64,000 nt of DNA from Allofournierella massiliensis (GCF_004345265.1 NZ_SLUM01000017.1:22993-86992); one strand, 5' to 3'. Shown: positions 17,214 through 26,327, counted from the first letter of the stretch. Notes: generated from the sequence alone by a model not told the origin. A program made the numbers and translations.

Positions 17214-19141
17214 TCCTCAAGAGCCCCTATATCAAAAGCACCGGCGGAGCCTCCGGATACCTGCGCTACATCGCAACGCGGGAGCGGGTGGAGCTTATCC
17301 CGGATGACCGTCCGCCCACACGAAAGCAGGAACAGCTCATCGCCAAGCTGGTCAAGGACTTCCCGGACAGCAAGACGCTCTACGAGTACGAGGACTACCT
17401 GACAAAGCCCACTAAGGTCAGCGCCTCTGCGTTCATCACGCTGGCGCTGGAAGCCAACTGGGATTCCATTCACGAGTCGGAGCAGTACATGAAGTACATC
17501 GCGACTCGTCCTCGTGCCGAGCGCATCGGCACCCACGGCCTGTTCAGTGATGGTGATTCCGTCTCGCTGGAGAAAGCCATGGCAGAGTTAGAGAGCTACA
17601 CCGGAAATGTGTGGACGCACATCATCTCCCTCAAGCGTGAAGATGCTGAGCGGCTCGGCTTCGACAACGCCGCCGCATGGCGAAACCTCATACGTGCCCA
17701 CCGCAACGACATCGCGGCGGCGATGAAGATCCCGCCCCGCGACTTCCGATGGTACGCCGCTTTCCACGACGAGGGCGAGCACCCGCACATCCACATGATG
17801 GCCTGGTCCGCCAAAGCGGGCTACGCCTATCTCTCCAGGGAAGGTATCCGCCAGATCAAGTCCAAGCTGACCAATGATATCTTCCGCAACGAGATGCTGC
17901 ACCTCTACGAACAGAAGTCTGAGTCCAGAGATGAGCTGGTGCGCCAAGCACGGCGGGCCATGCTGGAGCTGGTGCGTGCTATGCAGGACGGCGTGTGCGA
18001 CCATCCGGACGCCGAGCAGCTCATGCTGGAGCTGGCGGTGCAGCTCGGTACAGTCAAGGGCAAAAAGTCCTACGGCTATCTACCAAAGCGGCTGAAGAAT
18101 CTGGTGGATGAGATCGTGGACGAGATGGAACGGCTCCCTGTTGTGAGCAAGTGCTATGACCAGTGGCTGATGCTCCAGGGCAAGGTGGACAGCTACTACC
18201 ATGACAAACCCCAGGAGCACATCCCGCTCTCACAGCAAAAGGAGTTCCGGCAGATCAAGAACGCGGTTATTCAGGAAGCGGAACGCCTGCGGTTAGGTGA
18301 GATCACCTACGAGGAGAAAGGCCTCAATCAGCAGGACGAGACGGAAGAATACCGAAACTCCTCCTACGACTACTGGACGCTGCGGGATATCATCCGGGAC
18401 GAGAGCCTGACTATGGAGGAGCGCAGCAATGCCGTCTCTGAAATGGACAAGCTGGCGGAGAGCGGCGATATGTACGCCCAATACCTGATGGGAAAGCTCT
18501 GGCGGGACGGGCCTCTGCTGATACCCAACGCGGTTAACGCCCGGTACTGGTTCGAGCAGGCGGCGGAGCAAGGCCATCTGGTGGCGCAGTACTCCCTGGC
18601 CAAGCTGTACCTCTCCGATGATGTTGAGGTACGGGATATCCGCTTGGGATTGAATTGGCTGTACACTGCCGCGGTCAACGGCAGCCACTACGCCATGTAT
18701 CGGCTGGCCAAGGAGTGTCTCAAAGGCGAACTAATCGAAAAGGATACTGAATACGCCATAGAGTGGTTCACCAGGTCGGCAGAAAGAGGAAATCCCTACG
18801 CCCAGTACATGCTGGGCAAGCTGTACCTCAACGGAAAGGAAATCCCCTACGATGAGGAACGAGCCATCCACTGGCTGACCCGGTCCGCCGAACAGGACAA
18901 CCAGTATGCCCAGTATCTCCTGGACCATCTGGAGGAAAACCGTCCGCCCTCTGCGATGCTGGCAGTGACCCGACTGCTCCATCACATGAGCCGGGTGTTC
19001 CAGGACAACTCCGTACCTAAGTCCCGCCCCGGAGGTATTCAGATCGACCGGAAGCGGCTAAAGAAGCTGCAGGAAAAGCGCATCGCCCTGGGTCACAAGC
19101 CGGATGACCACGAACAGCAGTGGCCCGATCTGACCATGTAA
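17201..19141 (+). CDS. MobP-type relaxase with C-terminal Sel1 repeats
   Basis: A 646-residue relaxase of the MobP (MobP3-like) group. It nicks the transfer origin and leads the strand into a recipient through another element's conjugation channel. The metal-binding triad is HPHIHMM (His near 194, 196 and 198), preceded by RWYAAFHDEGE. A Tyr-rich N-terminus (YIKSTGGASGYLRYIATRER) probably holds the nucleophile. Residues about 410-590 are four or more Sel1/TPR-like repeats (for example YAQYMLGKLYLNGKEIPYDE), normally a protein-binding scaffold. The start overlaps the accessory gene. No type IV secretion genes are present, so mobilization must depend on a helper. Confidence 0.88.
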   Translation: MARLILKSPYIKSTGGASGYLRYIATRERVELIPDDRPPTRKQEQLIAKLVKDFPDSKTLYEYEDYLTKPTKVSASAFITLALEANWDSIHESEQYMKYIATRPRAERIGTHGLFSDGDSVSLEKAMAELESYTGNVWTHIISLKREDAERLGFDNAAAWRNLIRAHRNDIAAAMKIPPRDFRWYAAFHDEGEHPHIHMMAWSAKAGYAYLSREGIRQIKSKLTNDIFRNEMLHLYEQKSESRDELVRQARRAMLELVRAMQDGVCDHPDAEQLMLELAVQLGTVKGKKSYGYLPKRLKNLVDEIVDEMERLPVVSKCYDQWLMLQGKVDSYYHDKPQEHIPLSQQKEFRQIKNAVIQEAERLRLGEITYEEKGLNQQDETEEYRNSSYDYWTLRDIIRDESLTMEERSNAVSEMDKLAESGDMYAQYLMGKLWRDGPLLIPNAVNARYWFEQAAEQGHLVAQYSLAKLYLSDDVEVRDIRLGLNWLYTAAVNGSHYAMYRLAKECLKGELIEKDTEYAIEWFTRSAERGNPYAQYMLGKLYLNGKEIPYDEERAIHWLTRSAEQDNQYAQYLLDHLEENRPPSAMLAVTRLLHHMSRVFQDNSVPKSRPGGIQIDRKRLKKLQEKRIALGHKPDDHEQQWPDLTM

Positions 19142-19208
19142 GAGGCGCAGAAACTGCGCCGCAAAACAAAGAAAAAATCCTTCCGCCCGGAAGGTAGAAA
19201 GGAACTGA

Positions 19209-19427
19209 ATGAGAAAATCCAAATACAACTCTTTTGACGAACTCCCTCTGATGCTGACCGTGGAGGATGTGTCCCATGTGCTGGGAATCGGCCTGGCCCA
19301 CGCCTACGAGGTGGCTCACCGCAGGGATTTTCCCACCATCACTCTGGGCAGCCGCATCATCGTTCCCCGTGATAAATTCATGGAATGGATCGACGAACAG
19401 GCTGCGAAAAAATCTGAAATATTGTGA
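19209..19427 (+). CDS. xis: excisionase-type HTH protein
   Basis: A 72-residue MerR-like winged helix of the excisionase family: LMLTVEDVSHVLGIGLAHAY followed by EVAHRRDFPTITLGSRIIV and PRDKFMEWIDEQ. It has a GAAAGGA ribosome site. It lies directly upstream of the integrase, so it very probably directs integrase toward excision of the mobilizable element. Confidence 0.85.
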   Translation: MRKSKYNSFDELPLMLTVEDVSHVLGIGLAHAYEVAHRRDFPTITLGSRIIVPRDKFMEWIDEQAAKKSEIL

Positions 19428-19482
19428 TAGCTATTTCAGAGATTCTGTGGTATTTGTTTGTGTTACCAAAGGAGGGATCATA

Positions 19483-20712
19483 ATGGCAAAGAAACGAGCC
19501 AACGGCGAGGGCAGCATCCGTAAAAAGCCCAGTGGCCGCTGGGAGGGCAGATATACCCAGGGCATCGACCCGGTCACCGGCCGGGCCATCCAGAAAAGCG
19601 TGTCCGCCAAGACCCAGGCGGAGTGCAAAGAAAAGCTGGCGAAAGCCATTCGGGAAAACCGGGGCGTGCCCCTCAATCACACGGGCGACTACACCGTAGC
19701 AGAGTGGTGCAGGCTGTGGTTTGAAACCTACAGCAAGCCCAACATCCGCTACAACACCGCCAAGGGCTATGAGGGAATCATTGAACACCACATCATTCCG
19801 GCCATCGGCGCGATCAAGCTCAAGCAGCTCTCGTCCATTCACATTCAGAGAATGTATAACGACTTAAAGGAGAACGGCCGGATGCAGCGCGGGTCGAAGC
19901 ATAACGACAAAGCCTTGTCCAACACCTTCGTGCGGCGCGTCCATGCGGTGCTGCAGGCGGCGCTGAAGCAGGCGGTGAAAGAGCGGCTCATCCCGTACAA
20001 TCCCTGCGAGAACTGCCGTATCCCGCCTAAGGACAAGAAAGAGATGACCATCCTCCCGCCGGAGAAGATCGGCAGATACCTCCAGGAAGCGGAGAAGTAC
20101 GGCGTCCTGCCTATGTTCTTCCTGGAGCTGTCCAGCGGACTGCGCCGGGGCGAACTGCTGGCACTCCAGTGGGAGGACTTGAATGTGAAGGAGCGAATCC
20201 TGACGGTAAACAAGCAGGTCACCCGCATGGAGGGGGAGCTGGATGTAACAGAGCCGAAAACGAAAAATTCCGTCCGCAAGGTGGCGCTGTCACAGCAGGC
20301 GGTAGACCTTCTGGTGCAGGAACACGAACTGCACCCGGACAACCCCATCCTGTTCCCATCGCCCCGGACAGGCGGCTACTGGAGTCCGGACGCCGTGTCG
20401 AGGATCAACCGGAAGCTGCTGAAAAACGCAGGCATCGAGGAGCATGTACGTTTCCACGACCTCAGACACACATTCGCCACGATGGCAATCTCCAGCGGTG
20501 TGGATGTGAAGACCCTGTCCAGCATGCTGGGCCACTACAGCGCAGGCTTCACTCTTGACACCTACACGCATATCACCAACGATATGCAGCGAGGTGCGGC
20601 TGAGAAGATCGGCGGCTTCATGGAATCGGCTACGGCAACACCTACCCCAGAGCCTCCTGACCCACCGGAAGAAAGCCGGTGCAAGGTGATACCGTTTGAG
20701 AAGGTTGGGTAA
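19483..20712 (+). CDS. int: tyrosine recombinase (integrase) of the mobilizable element
   Basis: A 409-residue tyrosine integrase. I chose the ATG at 19483, six bases after GGAGGG, giving the usual N-terminal AP2-like arm-binding region with GEGSIRKKPSGRWEGRYTQG. A SAM-like core-binding domain follows (about 65-165), then the catalytic domain with the first Arg in SSGLRRGELLALQW, HDLRHTFATMA, and the closing LGHYSAGFTLDTYTH with the nucleophilic Tyr. It should integrate and excise the element of 14.7-20.8 kb. A strong terminator follows. The attachment site could not be fixed; the tRNA-Pro gene 1 kb downstream is one candidate. Confidence 0.92.
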   Translation: MAKKRANGEGSIRKKPSGRWEGRYTQGIDPVTGRAIQKSVSAKTQAECKEKLAKAIRENRGVPLNHTGDYTVAEWCRLWFETYSKPNIRYNTAKGYEGIIEHHIIPAIGAIKLKQLSSIHIQRMYNDLKENGRMQRGSKHNDKALSNTFVRRVHAVLQAALKQAVKERLIPYNPCENCRIPPKDKKEMTILPPEKIGRYLQEAEKYGVLPMFFLELSSGLRRGELLALQWEDLNVKERILTVNKQVTRMEGELDVTEPKTKNSVRKVALSQQAVDLLVQEHELHPDNPILFPSPRTGGYWSPDAVSRINRKLLKNAGIEEHVRFHDLRHTFATMAISSGVDVKTLSSMLGHYSAGFTLDTYTHITNDMQRGAAEKIGGFMESATATPTPEPPDPPEESRCKVIPFEKVG

Positions 20713-20721
20713 GTAATGTAA

Positions 20722-20759
20722 AACAGCCACAGATAGAGTAGCTTCTATCTGTGGCTGTT
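20722..20759. terminator. terminator after integrase, working in both directions
   Basis: A perfect 15-bp stem, AACAGCCACAGATAG (20722-20736) with its complement at 20745-20759 and a loop of 8 bases, separates the convergent integrase and minus-strand gene. Confidence 0.85.
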
Positions 20760-20779
20760 CACATTATTGCATATCAAGA

Positions 20780-21376
20780 TTAATAGAATCTGTTTCTCTG
20801 CTCTTGATGTATATGGTCTTCTTCGTAGGCGGCCATGATTCGCTGATATTCCTTCGGATTATCATTTTCACAGTCCAGTGTAACAATTCGGTCAACGTAC
20901 GGCTTTAATGGTTCGGGGCTGTACCAAGGTTCTTTTATTGTGAGATAAATGATTTTTTTCGTCTTCTGCCGTTCTGCCATTTCATGCAGCATTTGAATCT
21001 CTTTTGGATTTTTCGTAACACTTTGCATCGGCCATACAATCATGAAGTCAAACGCATAATTGTCGTATTTATTGCTACTGCTCTTGGTGGATAGATTATC
21101 GAAATAGATAGTAAGGTTCGACAATTGCATGGACTGGCCATATTTTTTAGGAACTTTTACTTTGTAAAGACCTGCCCAACGGAAGAAATTCTCCATCCCA
21201 TCCTTTGTGGTATGAATAAGAAAGATTAGACCTTTAGACCTCCCTCGGGCATTCAGTGCTTTTAGAAGTGCCCGGTGCTTTTCTTCATCGGCTATGCCGC
21301 AGATCAATAACGTTTTCTCTGTCTCATTATTTAGGAAGCTTGCAATTTGCTTATAGGCGTTCTCTACATCAGACAT
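20780..21376 (-). CDS. unknown 198-residue cytoplasmic protein
   Basis: I do not recognise this protein. It looks alpha/beta: TLLICGIADEEKHRALLKAL, then GLIFLIHTTKDGMENFF, YAFDFMIVWPMQSV, KKIIYLTIKEPWY and YVDRIVTLDC form regularly spaced hydrophobic strands, a pattern like a P-loop or TIR/Toprim-type fold without its active motifs. A good ribosome site (CAGGAGG) precedes the ATG. It stands alone between the integrase and tRNA-Pro, so it is probably cargo of the mobilizable element or of the tRNA-linked insertion. Confidence 0.6.
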   Translation of the reverse strand: MSDVENAYKQIASFLNNETEKTLLICGIADEEKHRALLKALNARGRSKGLIFLIHTTKDGMENFFRWAGLYKVKVPKKYGQSMQLSNLTIYFDNLSTKSSSNKYDNYAFDFMIVWPMQSVTKNPKEIQMLHEMAERQKTKKIIYLTIKEPWYSPEPLKPYVDRIVTLDCENDNPKEYQRIMAAYEEDHIHQEQRNRFY

Positions 21377-21664
21377 GAAAATCCTCCTGATAAAACACTA
21401 TCACAATGTGATTGGTTGGTGACTTTTATTAACTGTACCTGACAATACAAAAACTACTATAAACATTATAGGCGCTAAAAGGGAAAAACTCAAGTTTCCG
21501 TCGTGGCTGTGGCGAAATACCCGAGTTACACCCGTTAGGGATGGGTTAGGGATTTTGCGTTTTTCGGTGCTCGTCCTTGTCCCGACTTCCACCGCCATTT
21601 TTACCTCTCTGACCACAGTTAAAATGTGGTCAAGCGCACTCTGAAAAACGAACTTTTAACGCAG
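21377..21664. other. gene-free stretch with inverted repeats beside tRNA-Pro
   Basis: No convincing gene is seen. The stretch holds GACCACA (21611-21617) with its complement TGTGGTC (21625-21631), and a short CACAATGTG palindrome near 21402. Such repeats at the edge of an element could be recombinase-binding sites, but I could not find a matching copy elsewhere in the window. Confidence 0.3.
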
Positions 21665-21690
21665 AAAAACCGCCCAAAAAGGCGGTTTTT
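21665..21690 (-). terminator. terminator of tRNA-Pro
   Basis: AAAAACCGCC (21665-21674) pairs with GGCGGTTTTT (21681-21690). Read on the minus strand it lies 10 bases after the tRNA 3' end and ends in TTTTT. Confidence 0.85.
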
Positions 21691-21700
21691 CCAAGAAAGT

Positions 21701-21776
21701 TGGTCCGAGTGACAGGATTCGAACCTGCGGCATCCTGCTCCCAAAGCAGGCGCGCTACCAACTGCGCTACACCCGG
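21701..21776 (-). tRNA. tRNA-Pro (anticodon UGG)
   Basis: Read on the minus strand, 76 bases fold as a complete cloverleaf. The acceptor CCGGGTG pairs with CACTCGG, the D stem is GCGC/GCGC, the anticodon arm is CCTGC-TTTGGGA-GCAGG with anticodon TGG, the T arm is GCAGG-TTCGAAT-CCTGT, and CCA is encoded. It would read CCA and other Pro codons. tRNA 3' ends are common integration sites for tyrosine recombinases, and accessory DNA lies on both sides. Confidence 0.95.
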
Positions 21777-21818
21777 TTATTCAGTTTTTAATCCGGCTGG
21801 GCGTATTCCAAAAATCAT

Positions 21819-22805
21819 TTGCCCGTCATCTTACTGAACCTACTGGGCGCTTTGGCCCTGTCGTTGTTCCTGCTGGCGACGGGAAACGCGATTCAGACAG
21901 TCCTGTTTATCCTTATTATCTGGATACTTGTCTTGATCCTTTGCCTGAGCCTCTGCTACCTTTCCCGGAAAAAGAGGCTCAGCAAATTACTGGATATGGC
22001 TGAGCAGTTGAAGGAAAAGTATCTGATCCCTGAAGTCATGCCGGAGCCGAACCGGGCGGAGGAGCAGGCATTTTATCAGCTCCTGAAGATGGCCGAGAAA
22101 TCTATGCTGGAGCGAATCAGCGAGGTGGAGCGGGAACGGGGCGAATATCATGCTTATATCGAACAGTGGGTTCATGAGGTCAAGACGCCCATCACCGCGC
22201 TAAAGTTACTGTGTGAGAACAACCGTTCCCCCTTTTCCCGGGAGGTACTGGCAGAGCTGGAGAACATCAATCGTTACACAGAACAGGCACTCTACTACGC
22301 CCGCAGTGAACATACGGAGAAGGACTATTCCATTCAGGAAATGAGTCTATCAGATGTAGTGCATGGTGCCATCGCTGACAATAAGTATCTTCTGCGACAA
22401 AGCAACATGACAATTACTGTGGATGAACTGGGGCCTGTTGTCTATGCAGATGACAAATGGGTGCGTTTTATTCTCAATCAAATCATCAGCAACGCCGTTA
22501 AGTACCGTGTCCAGCAGAAGCCCTCTCTGCACATCTTCACAGAGCGGTCAGGAGATCAGATACTTTTATCTATTGCTGATAATGGAGTTGGCATACCGGA
22601 GAGCGACCTTCCGCGGATCTTTGAGAAAGGCTTTACTGGCCGGAATGGACGGATCATTCACAGCTCCACAGGGATCGGCCTATATCTCTGCAAGCGTCTG
22701 TGCGACAAACTGGGGATTGGGCTGTCTGCGTCCTCGTCAGGCAAAGGAACCACCATGACACTTTCTTTCCATATCAATGACTTTATAACAGGGGTGCAGA
22801 GCTGA
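21819..22805 (+). CDS. BceS-like sensor histidine kinase, probably truncated at the 5' end
   Basis: A 328-residue intramembrane-sensing kinase. Two membrane helices (residues 3-20 and 25-47, including LLNLLGALALSLFLL) are followed by a dimerization helix with the phosphorylated His in EQWVHEVKTPITALKLL (about 127). The ATPase domain has an N box (SNAVKYRV), ADNGVGIP and TGIGLYLCKRLC. It should phosphorylate a response regulator controlling the ABC genes downstream. The only usable start is TTG at 21819, with no ribosome site. The frame is open only back to a stop at 21789, and no response regulator precedes it. The gene has probably lost its native start and partner, and may be inactive. Confidence 0.8.
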   Translation: MPVILLNLLGALALSLFLLATGNAIQTVLFILIIWILVLILCLSLCYLSRKKRLSKLLDMAEQLKEKYLIPEVMPEPNRAEEQAFYQLLKMAEKSMLERISEVERERGEYHAYIEQWVHEVKTPITALKLLCENNRSPFSREVLAELENINRYTEQALYYARSEHTEKDYSIQEMSLSDVVHGAIADNKYLLRQSNMTITVDELGPVVYADDKWVRFILNQIISNAVKYRVQQKPSLHIFTERSGDQILLSIADNGVGIPESDLPRIFEKGFTGRNGRIIHSSTGIGLYLCKRLCDKLGIGLSASSSGKGTTMTLSFHINDFITGVQS

Positions 22806-22820
22806 TCAGCTCTGCACTTC

Positions 22821-22834
22821 TTACATTTTTGTAA
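22821..22834. promoter_or_regulatory. Bce-type response regulator binding site
   Basis: TTACATTTTTGTAA matches TNACA-N4-TGTAA, the known operator of BceR-like regulators. It lies about 45 bases before a possible -10 TACAAT (22879-22884) and about 85 bases before the ABC gene start, where such sites activate bceAB-type promoters in response to peptide antibiotics. Confidence 0.65.
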
Positions 22835-22918
22835 GAACTGCGAAAGAAAAGTTGATACAAAAGTGACTGCACAGTAGGTACAATAGAGATAAGAAAAATA
22901 CCTTGGGAGGCAAGATAC

Positions 22919-23686
22919 ATGGAATCCATCTTGAAATTAGATCACATACAAAAATACTATGGCAATGAAGGCAATATTACAAAAGCCATTCAGGACATCA
23001 GCTTTTCCGTCTCGGAGGGCGAATTTTTGGGAATCATGGGGGCCTCTGGCTCCGGCAAGACCACCCTGCTCAACTGTATCTCCACCATTGATACCGTCAG
23101 CGCCGGCCATATTTACCTGGAAGGGACAGATGTGACGGAACTACGCCCCAAATCCCTTGCTCGATTTCGACGGGAAAACCTGGGCTTTGTCTTCCAGGAC
23201 TTCAATCTGCTGGATACATTGACGATTTCCGAGAACATCGCTCTGGCCCTCGCCATCAACGGGGCGCCAGCCAACGATGTGGAGCCTCGCATCCGAGAAA
23301 TGGCTGATAAGCTGAACATCCGGGATATTCTGGACAAATACCCCTACCAAGTCTCCGGGGGACAAAAACAGCGATGTGCCTGCGCCCGGGCTATCATCAA
23401 CCACCCCAAGCTCTTACTGGCCGATGAGCCCACCGGCGCACTGGACAGCCATTCGGCGCAAATGTTGCTCTCTACCATCCAGAGCATCAACGAGCAGCTT
23501 GGTGCCACAATCCTTATGGTGACTCACGATGCCTTTACGGCCAGCTACGCCAACCGGATTCTCTTCCTTCAAGATGGTAGAATTTTCACTGAGCTGAACA
23601 AAGGCGGCGACAGCAGAAGGGTCTTCTTTGATAAGATCCTGCATGTCCTAACTCAACTGGGAGGAGGTGATAGCCATGTATGCTAA
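22919..23686 (+). CDS. BceA-like ABC transporter ATP-binding protein
   Basis: A 255-residue ABC ATPase of the MacB/LolD-BceA family. It has Walker A GASGSGKTT (about 40), Q-loop FQDFNLL, signature VSGGQKQRCACARA (about 142), Walker B LLLADEPTGALDS (about 162) and the His switch VTHD. It drives the FtsX-like permease that follows, whose start overlaps its end by 11 bases, for sensing and resistance to cell-wall-active peptides. GGGAGG precedes the ATG. Regulation through the Bce-type site upstream is likely if a matching response regulator exists elsewhere in the genome. Confidence 0.92.
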   Translation: MESILKLDHIQKYYGNEGNITKAIQDISFSVSEGEFLGIMGASGSGKTTLLNCISTIDTVSAGHIYLEGTDVTELRPKSLARFRRENLGFVFQDFNLLDTLTISENIALALAINGAPANDVEPRIREMADKLNIRDILDKYPYQVSGGQKQRCACARAIINHPKLLLADEPTGALDSHSAQMLLSTIQSINEQLGATILMVTHDAFTASYANRILFLQDGRIFTELNKGGDSRRVFFDKILHVLTQLGGGDSHVC

Positions 23687-25889
23687 ACTTGTCTTTCGGA
23701 ACGCCAGGCGGTCTATCCAGGATTATCTGGTCTACATCTTGACCATGACTATCTGCGTCACCCTATTTTATTCCTTCCTCTCCATCTCCAGCAGTAACTA
23801 TGATCCGGATATAGGGACAGAATATGATTTCACAATGCTCAGTGACGGTATGAAGTTGGCTATCTGCGCCATTACGCTGTTTCTCTTGTTTCTGATTCGC
23901 TTCGTCAACAACTATATGCTCCGGCGGAAACAACGTGAGTTTGCACTTCAATCCATTATGGGCATGGAGCAGCGAACTATTGGCCGGCTTTTCTTTGCTG
24001 AGACCTTCCTCATGGGGTTGGTGTCTATTGTCGCAGGGATTTTCTTCGGCGTGTTTTGCTCCCAATTCATTACAGCGATGTTGCTGACCTCTTATGGAAA
24101 GCAGTATGAGATCACCTGGACGCTGTTTCCAGACACCGTGCTGCTGACGGTTGCCTTCTTTGTCCTCAGCTTTCTTGTAGTGGGGCTTTCAAACACCCGC
24201 GCAATCCGAAAGTTGAAGATTATTGATATGCTAACAGCAAACCGAGAGAATGGGCCGGAACTTCGCAAGAGTCGCTGGATCTGGGTGCTGATGGTTCTCT
24301 TTGAAGTGTTTTCGGTCTGGATGTGCGTAACTGGGGTGCAGAAGGTCCTGTTCTATTGGGACAGTCGTTTTGCGCTACCCGTGCAGTTCATGTTCTGGGG
24401 GAATATCCTATTCCCAGCCATGAGTCTGCTGTGGCCCGTCCTCTGGGCACTCCGCCGGAAAAAAGGCGGGTTCACGGCACTTTTCTCCGGGCTCTTGTTC
24501 AGTGCCTTTCTGAACACATTGGCCGCAGCCAGCGTGCCGATGCTGAACAGTCGATATTTACTGGCGCTGGGAGGCGGAGCGATCAATCAATACCTGCTCT
24601 TCGTCTTGGTGGATCTCATTTTTCTTATCTGCGTCCTGATCTATCTCGTCAGCAGCTTCATCGTTGCATGGAAAGAGGGGAAACCGGAACATCGATACAA
24701 GGGTGAAAACCTGTTCTTCTTTGGGCAGATCATCTCCAAATTGAGCACCACCAGCAAAACGATGTCTCTGACCTGCGTAACCTTGGTTCTGGCAATCTTC
24801 CTGTTTATCGCCGCACCGGTTCTGGTAGAATGGGCCTCCGGGTATCTGGATGCACGCTCTATGTACGATGTGCAGATATATTCCCGATATAACGATGTGT
24901 ATGAGGAGGCAAATCTTCCACAGGACGATTATGACACAGTAACAGATTACCTCACAGATCACAGCATTGAAACAGCTTACGATTGTACCTTCAGTCTATA
25001 TCTGCCAAACCGGGCAGACTTTCATAACAGGGTCAAATACGATTTCCCTGTTGTGGCCATCGCCCTGAGCGACTACAACACCATTCGAGAAATGCTTGGC
25101 TATGAGCCAATCTTTCTTGCGGACGGCGAGTTTACGACCCACTGGCAGACCATCGCCACAACTGACGAGCGGGACAGCTTTTTGAGGGATCACACACAGG
25201 TACAGACCGATGCCGGCACACTGACGCTTGCAGAGCAGTCGTACTATGAGGAAGCTATCGGGCAGACGGCTTATAACTCCTACACGAATGTTCTCTTTGT
25301 CTTCCCTGACAGCGTGTGTGCGCAACTGCTCCCGGTAATGCGCAACCGCTATATTACTACGACCGATGCTATCTCCTATGACAATGCCCGCGAACTGGAA
25401 CAGGTCTTTACAGAGCAGTACCCCGAATTGGCAGATACCGGCGTGGCCTACTCGATCCGGCTGAGTACCCTGCAGATCAACAGCACCCGGGCCGGAAACT
25501 TCGTCCTGCAGGCTGCCATGCTCTACGGGGCCGTGGTGCTGATGGTCATTTGCCTCACTGTGCTGTCCCTGCAGCAGCTCCTGGACGCAGGCCAATACCG
25601 ATACCGGTTCTCTGTTCTGCGTAAATTAGGAGTGGAGGAGCGGAACATTAGAAAACTGGTGCTCAAACAACTTGGGGTATGGTTTGGACTCCCTATCGTC
25701 GTGGCTATTGGTGTTTCCACTGTCGTAATTGTTTATTTTTTGCAGACCATATCCGTCGAGATCTCCGCGTATATTGGAATCGGCACTTTATTGCTGCAAA
25801 TTGGAACAACGGTGAGTATTCTGTTGCTGCTGCTGGTTGGCTATTTTGTAAGCACATGGATACTGTTCCATCGTTCTATTGAAACATGA
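23676..25889 (+). CDS. BceB-like FtsX-family permease
   Basis: A 737-residue permease. The ATG at 23676 lies eight bases after GGGAGGAGG and is preferred over a GTG at 23667. The layout is that of BceB: one N-terminal helix (YLVYILTMTICVTLFYSFL), an FtsX domain with three helices (about 55-180), four more helices in the middle, a large extracellular domain of about 200 residues (about 395-600) between helices 7 and 8, and a closing FtsX segment of three helices. It partners the ATPase just upstream and would act on lipid II-type antibiotic complexes while signalling to the kinase. Confidence 0.9.
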   Translation: MYAKLVFRNARRSIQDYLVYILTMTICVTLFYSFLSISSSNYDPDIGTEYDFTMLSDGMKLAICAITLFLLFLIRFVNNYMLRRKQREFALQSIMGMEQRTIGRLFFAETFLMGLVSIVAGIFFGVFCSQFITAMLLTSYGKQYEITWTLFPDTVLLTVAFFVLSFLVVGLSNTRAIRKLKIIDMLTANRENGPELRKSRWIWVLMVLFEVFSVWMCVTGVQKVLFYWDSRFALPVQFMFWGNILFPAMSLLWPVLWALRRKKGGFTALFSGLLFSAFLNTLAAASVPMLNSRYLLALGGGAINQYLLFVLVDLIFLICVLIYLVSSFIVAWKEGKPEHRYKGENLFFFGQIISKLSTTSKTMSLTCVTLVLAIFLFIAAPVLVEWASGYLDARSMYDVQIYSRYNDVYEEANLPQDDYDTVTDYLTDHSIETAYDCTFSLYLPNRADFHNRVKYDFPVVAIALSDYNTIREMLGYEPIFLADGEFTTHWQTIATTDERDSFLRDHTQVQTDAGTLTLAEQSYYEEAIGQTAYNSYTNVLFVFPDSVCAQLLPVMRNRYITTTDAISYDNARELEQVFTEQYPELADTGVAYSIRLSTLQINSTRAGNFVLQAAMLYGAVVLMVICLTVLSLQQLLDAGQYRYRFSVLRKLGVEERNIRKLVLKQLGVWFGLPIVVAIGVSTVVIVYFLQTISVEISAYIGIGTLLLQIGTTVSILLLLLVGYFVSTWILFHRSIET

Positions 25890-25899
25890 TATGTGCTAG

Positions 25900-26322
25900 T
25901 TGATCAAGGGAGGTGGTCCACATGGGAAGTTTATAATTTTATCCTTCAGCGATGGCGAGGACGCCATCTTTGCAAATACCGTGACAGCCCTTGCTTCAGT
26001 CGCAGACTTTTCCACGGTGGCCGCCTCCGCAGATGCACCACTGCTCTTTGGCTCTCTGCAAATCGACCCGCAGCGCAGGCTTGTGTGGCAGTCCGGCCAG
26101 ATGGTGACCCTGACGCCGATGGAGTTTGATATTCTTCTCCTGCTGGCCCGCCGACCGGGACAGGTGTTCTCCGCCCGCCAAATCTATGAAGCTGTTGCTG
26201 CGGACTCCTTTGACGCCAGCTGGACGGGGATATCCAGCATGGTCTATAAGCTCCGGCGCAAGCTGGGCGCCAGCATCATTGAGACAGTGCGGGGCCACGG
26301 CTACCGCTTCACACCAGAATAG
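25900..26322 (+). CDS. receiver-less winged-helix regulator, copy 1
   Basis: About 135 residues. A short alpha/beta N-terminus (FIILSFSDGEDAIFANTVTA) replaces the usual receiver domain. An OmpR/PhoB-type winged helix follows, with LTPMEFDILLLLARRPGQVF, the recognition helix WTGISSMVYKLRRKLG, and a closing GHGYRF. The start is doubtful. The strong GGGAGGTGG site is followed by ATG at 25922, but that frame stops after four codons (MGSL). The domain frame is reached only from TTG 25900, which lies before the ribosome site. One missing G in the GGG run after the ATG would explain this. A near-identical copy lies at 29.5 kb. Confidence 0.65.
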   Translation: MIKGGGPHGKFIILSFSDGEDAIFANTVTALASVADFSTVAASADAPLLFGSLQIDPQRRLVWQSGQMVTLTPMEFDILLLLARRPGQVFSARQIYEAVAADSFDASWTGISSMVYKLRRKLGASIIETVRGHGYRFTPE

Positions 26323-26327
26323 CAGAA

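Noticed and set aside
21401..21616. 71-codon minus-strand frame beside tRNA-Pro
   Set aside because: It has no ribosome site or domain and overlaps the inverted-repeat region; treated as non-coding.
20722..21776. tRNA-Pro 3' end as the proven attachment site of the 14.7-20.8 kb element
   Set aside because: I could not find a second copy of the tRNA 3' end at the left boundary, so the idea is kept only as a possibility.
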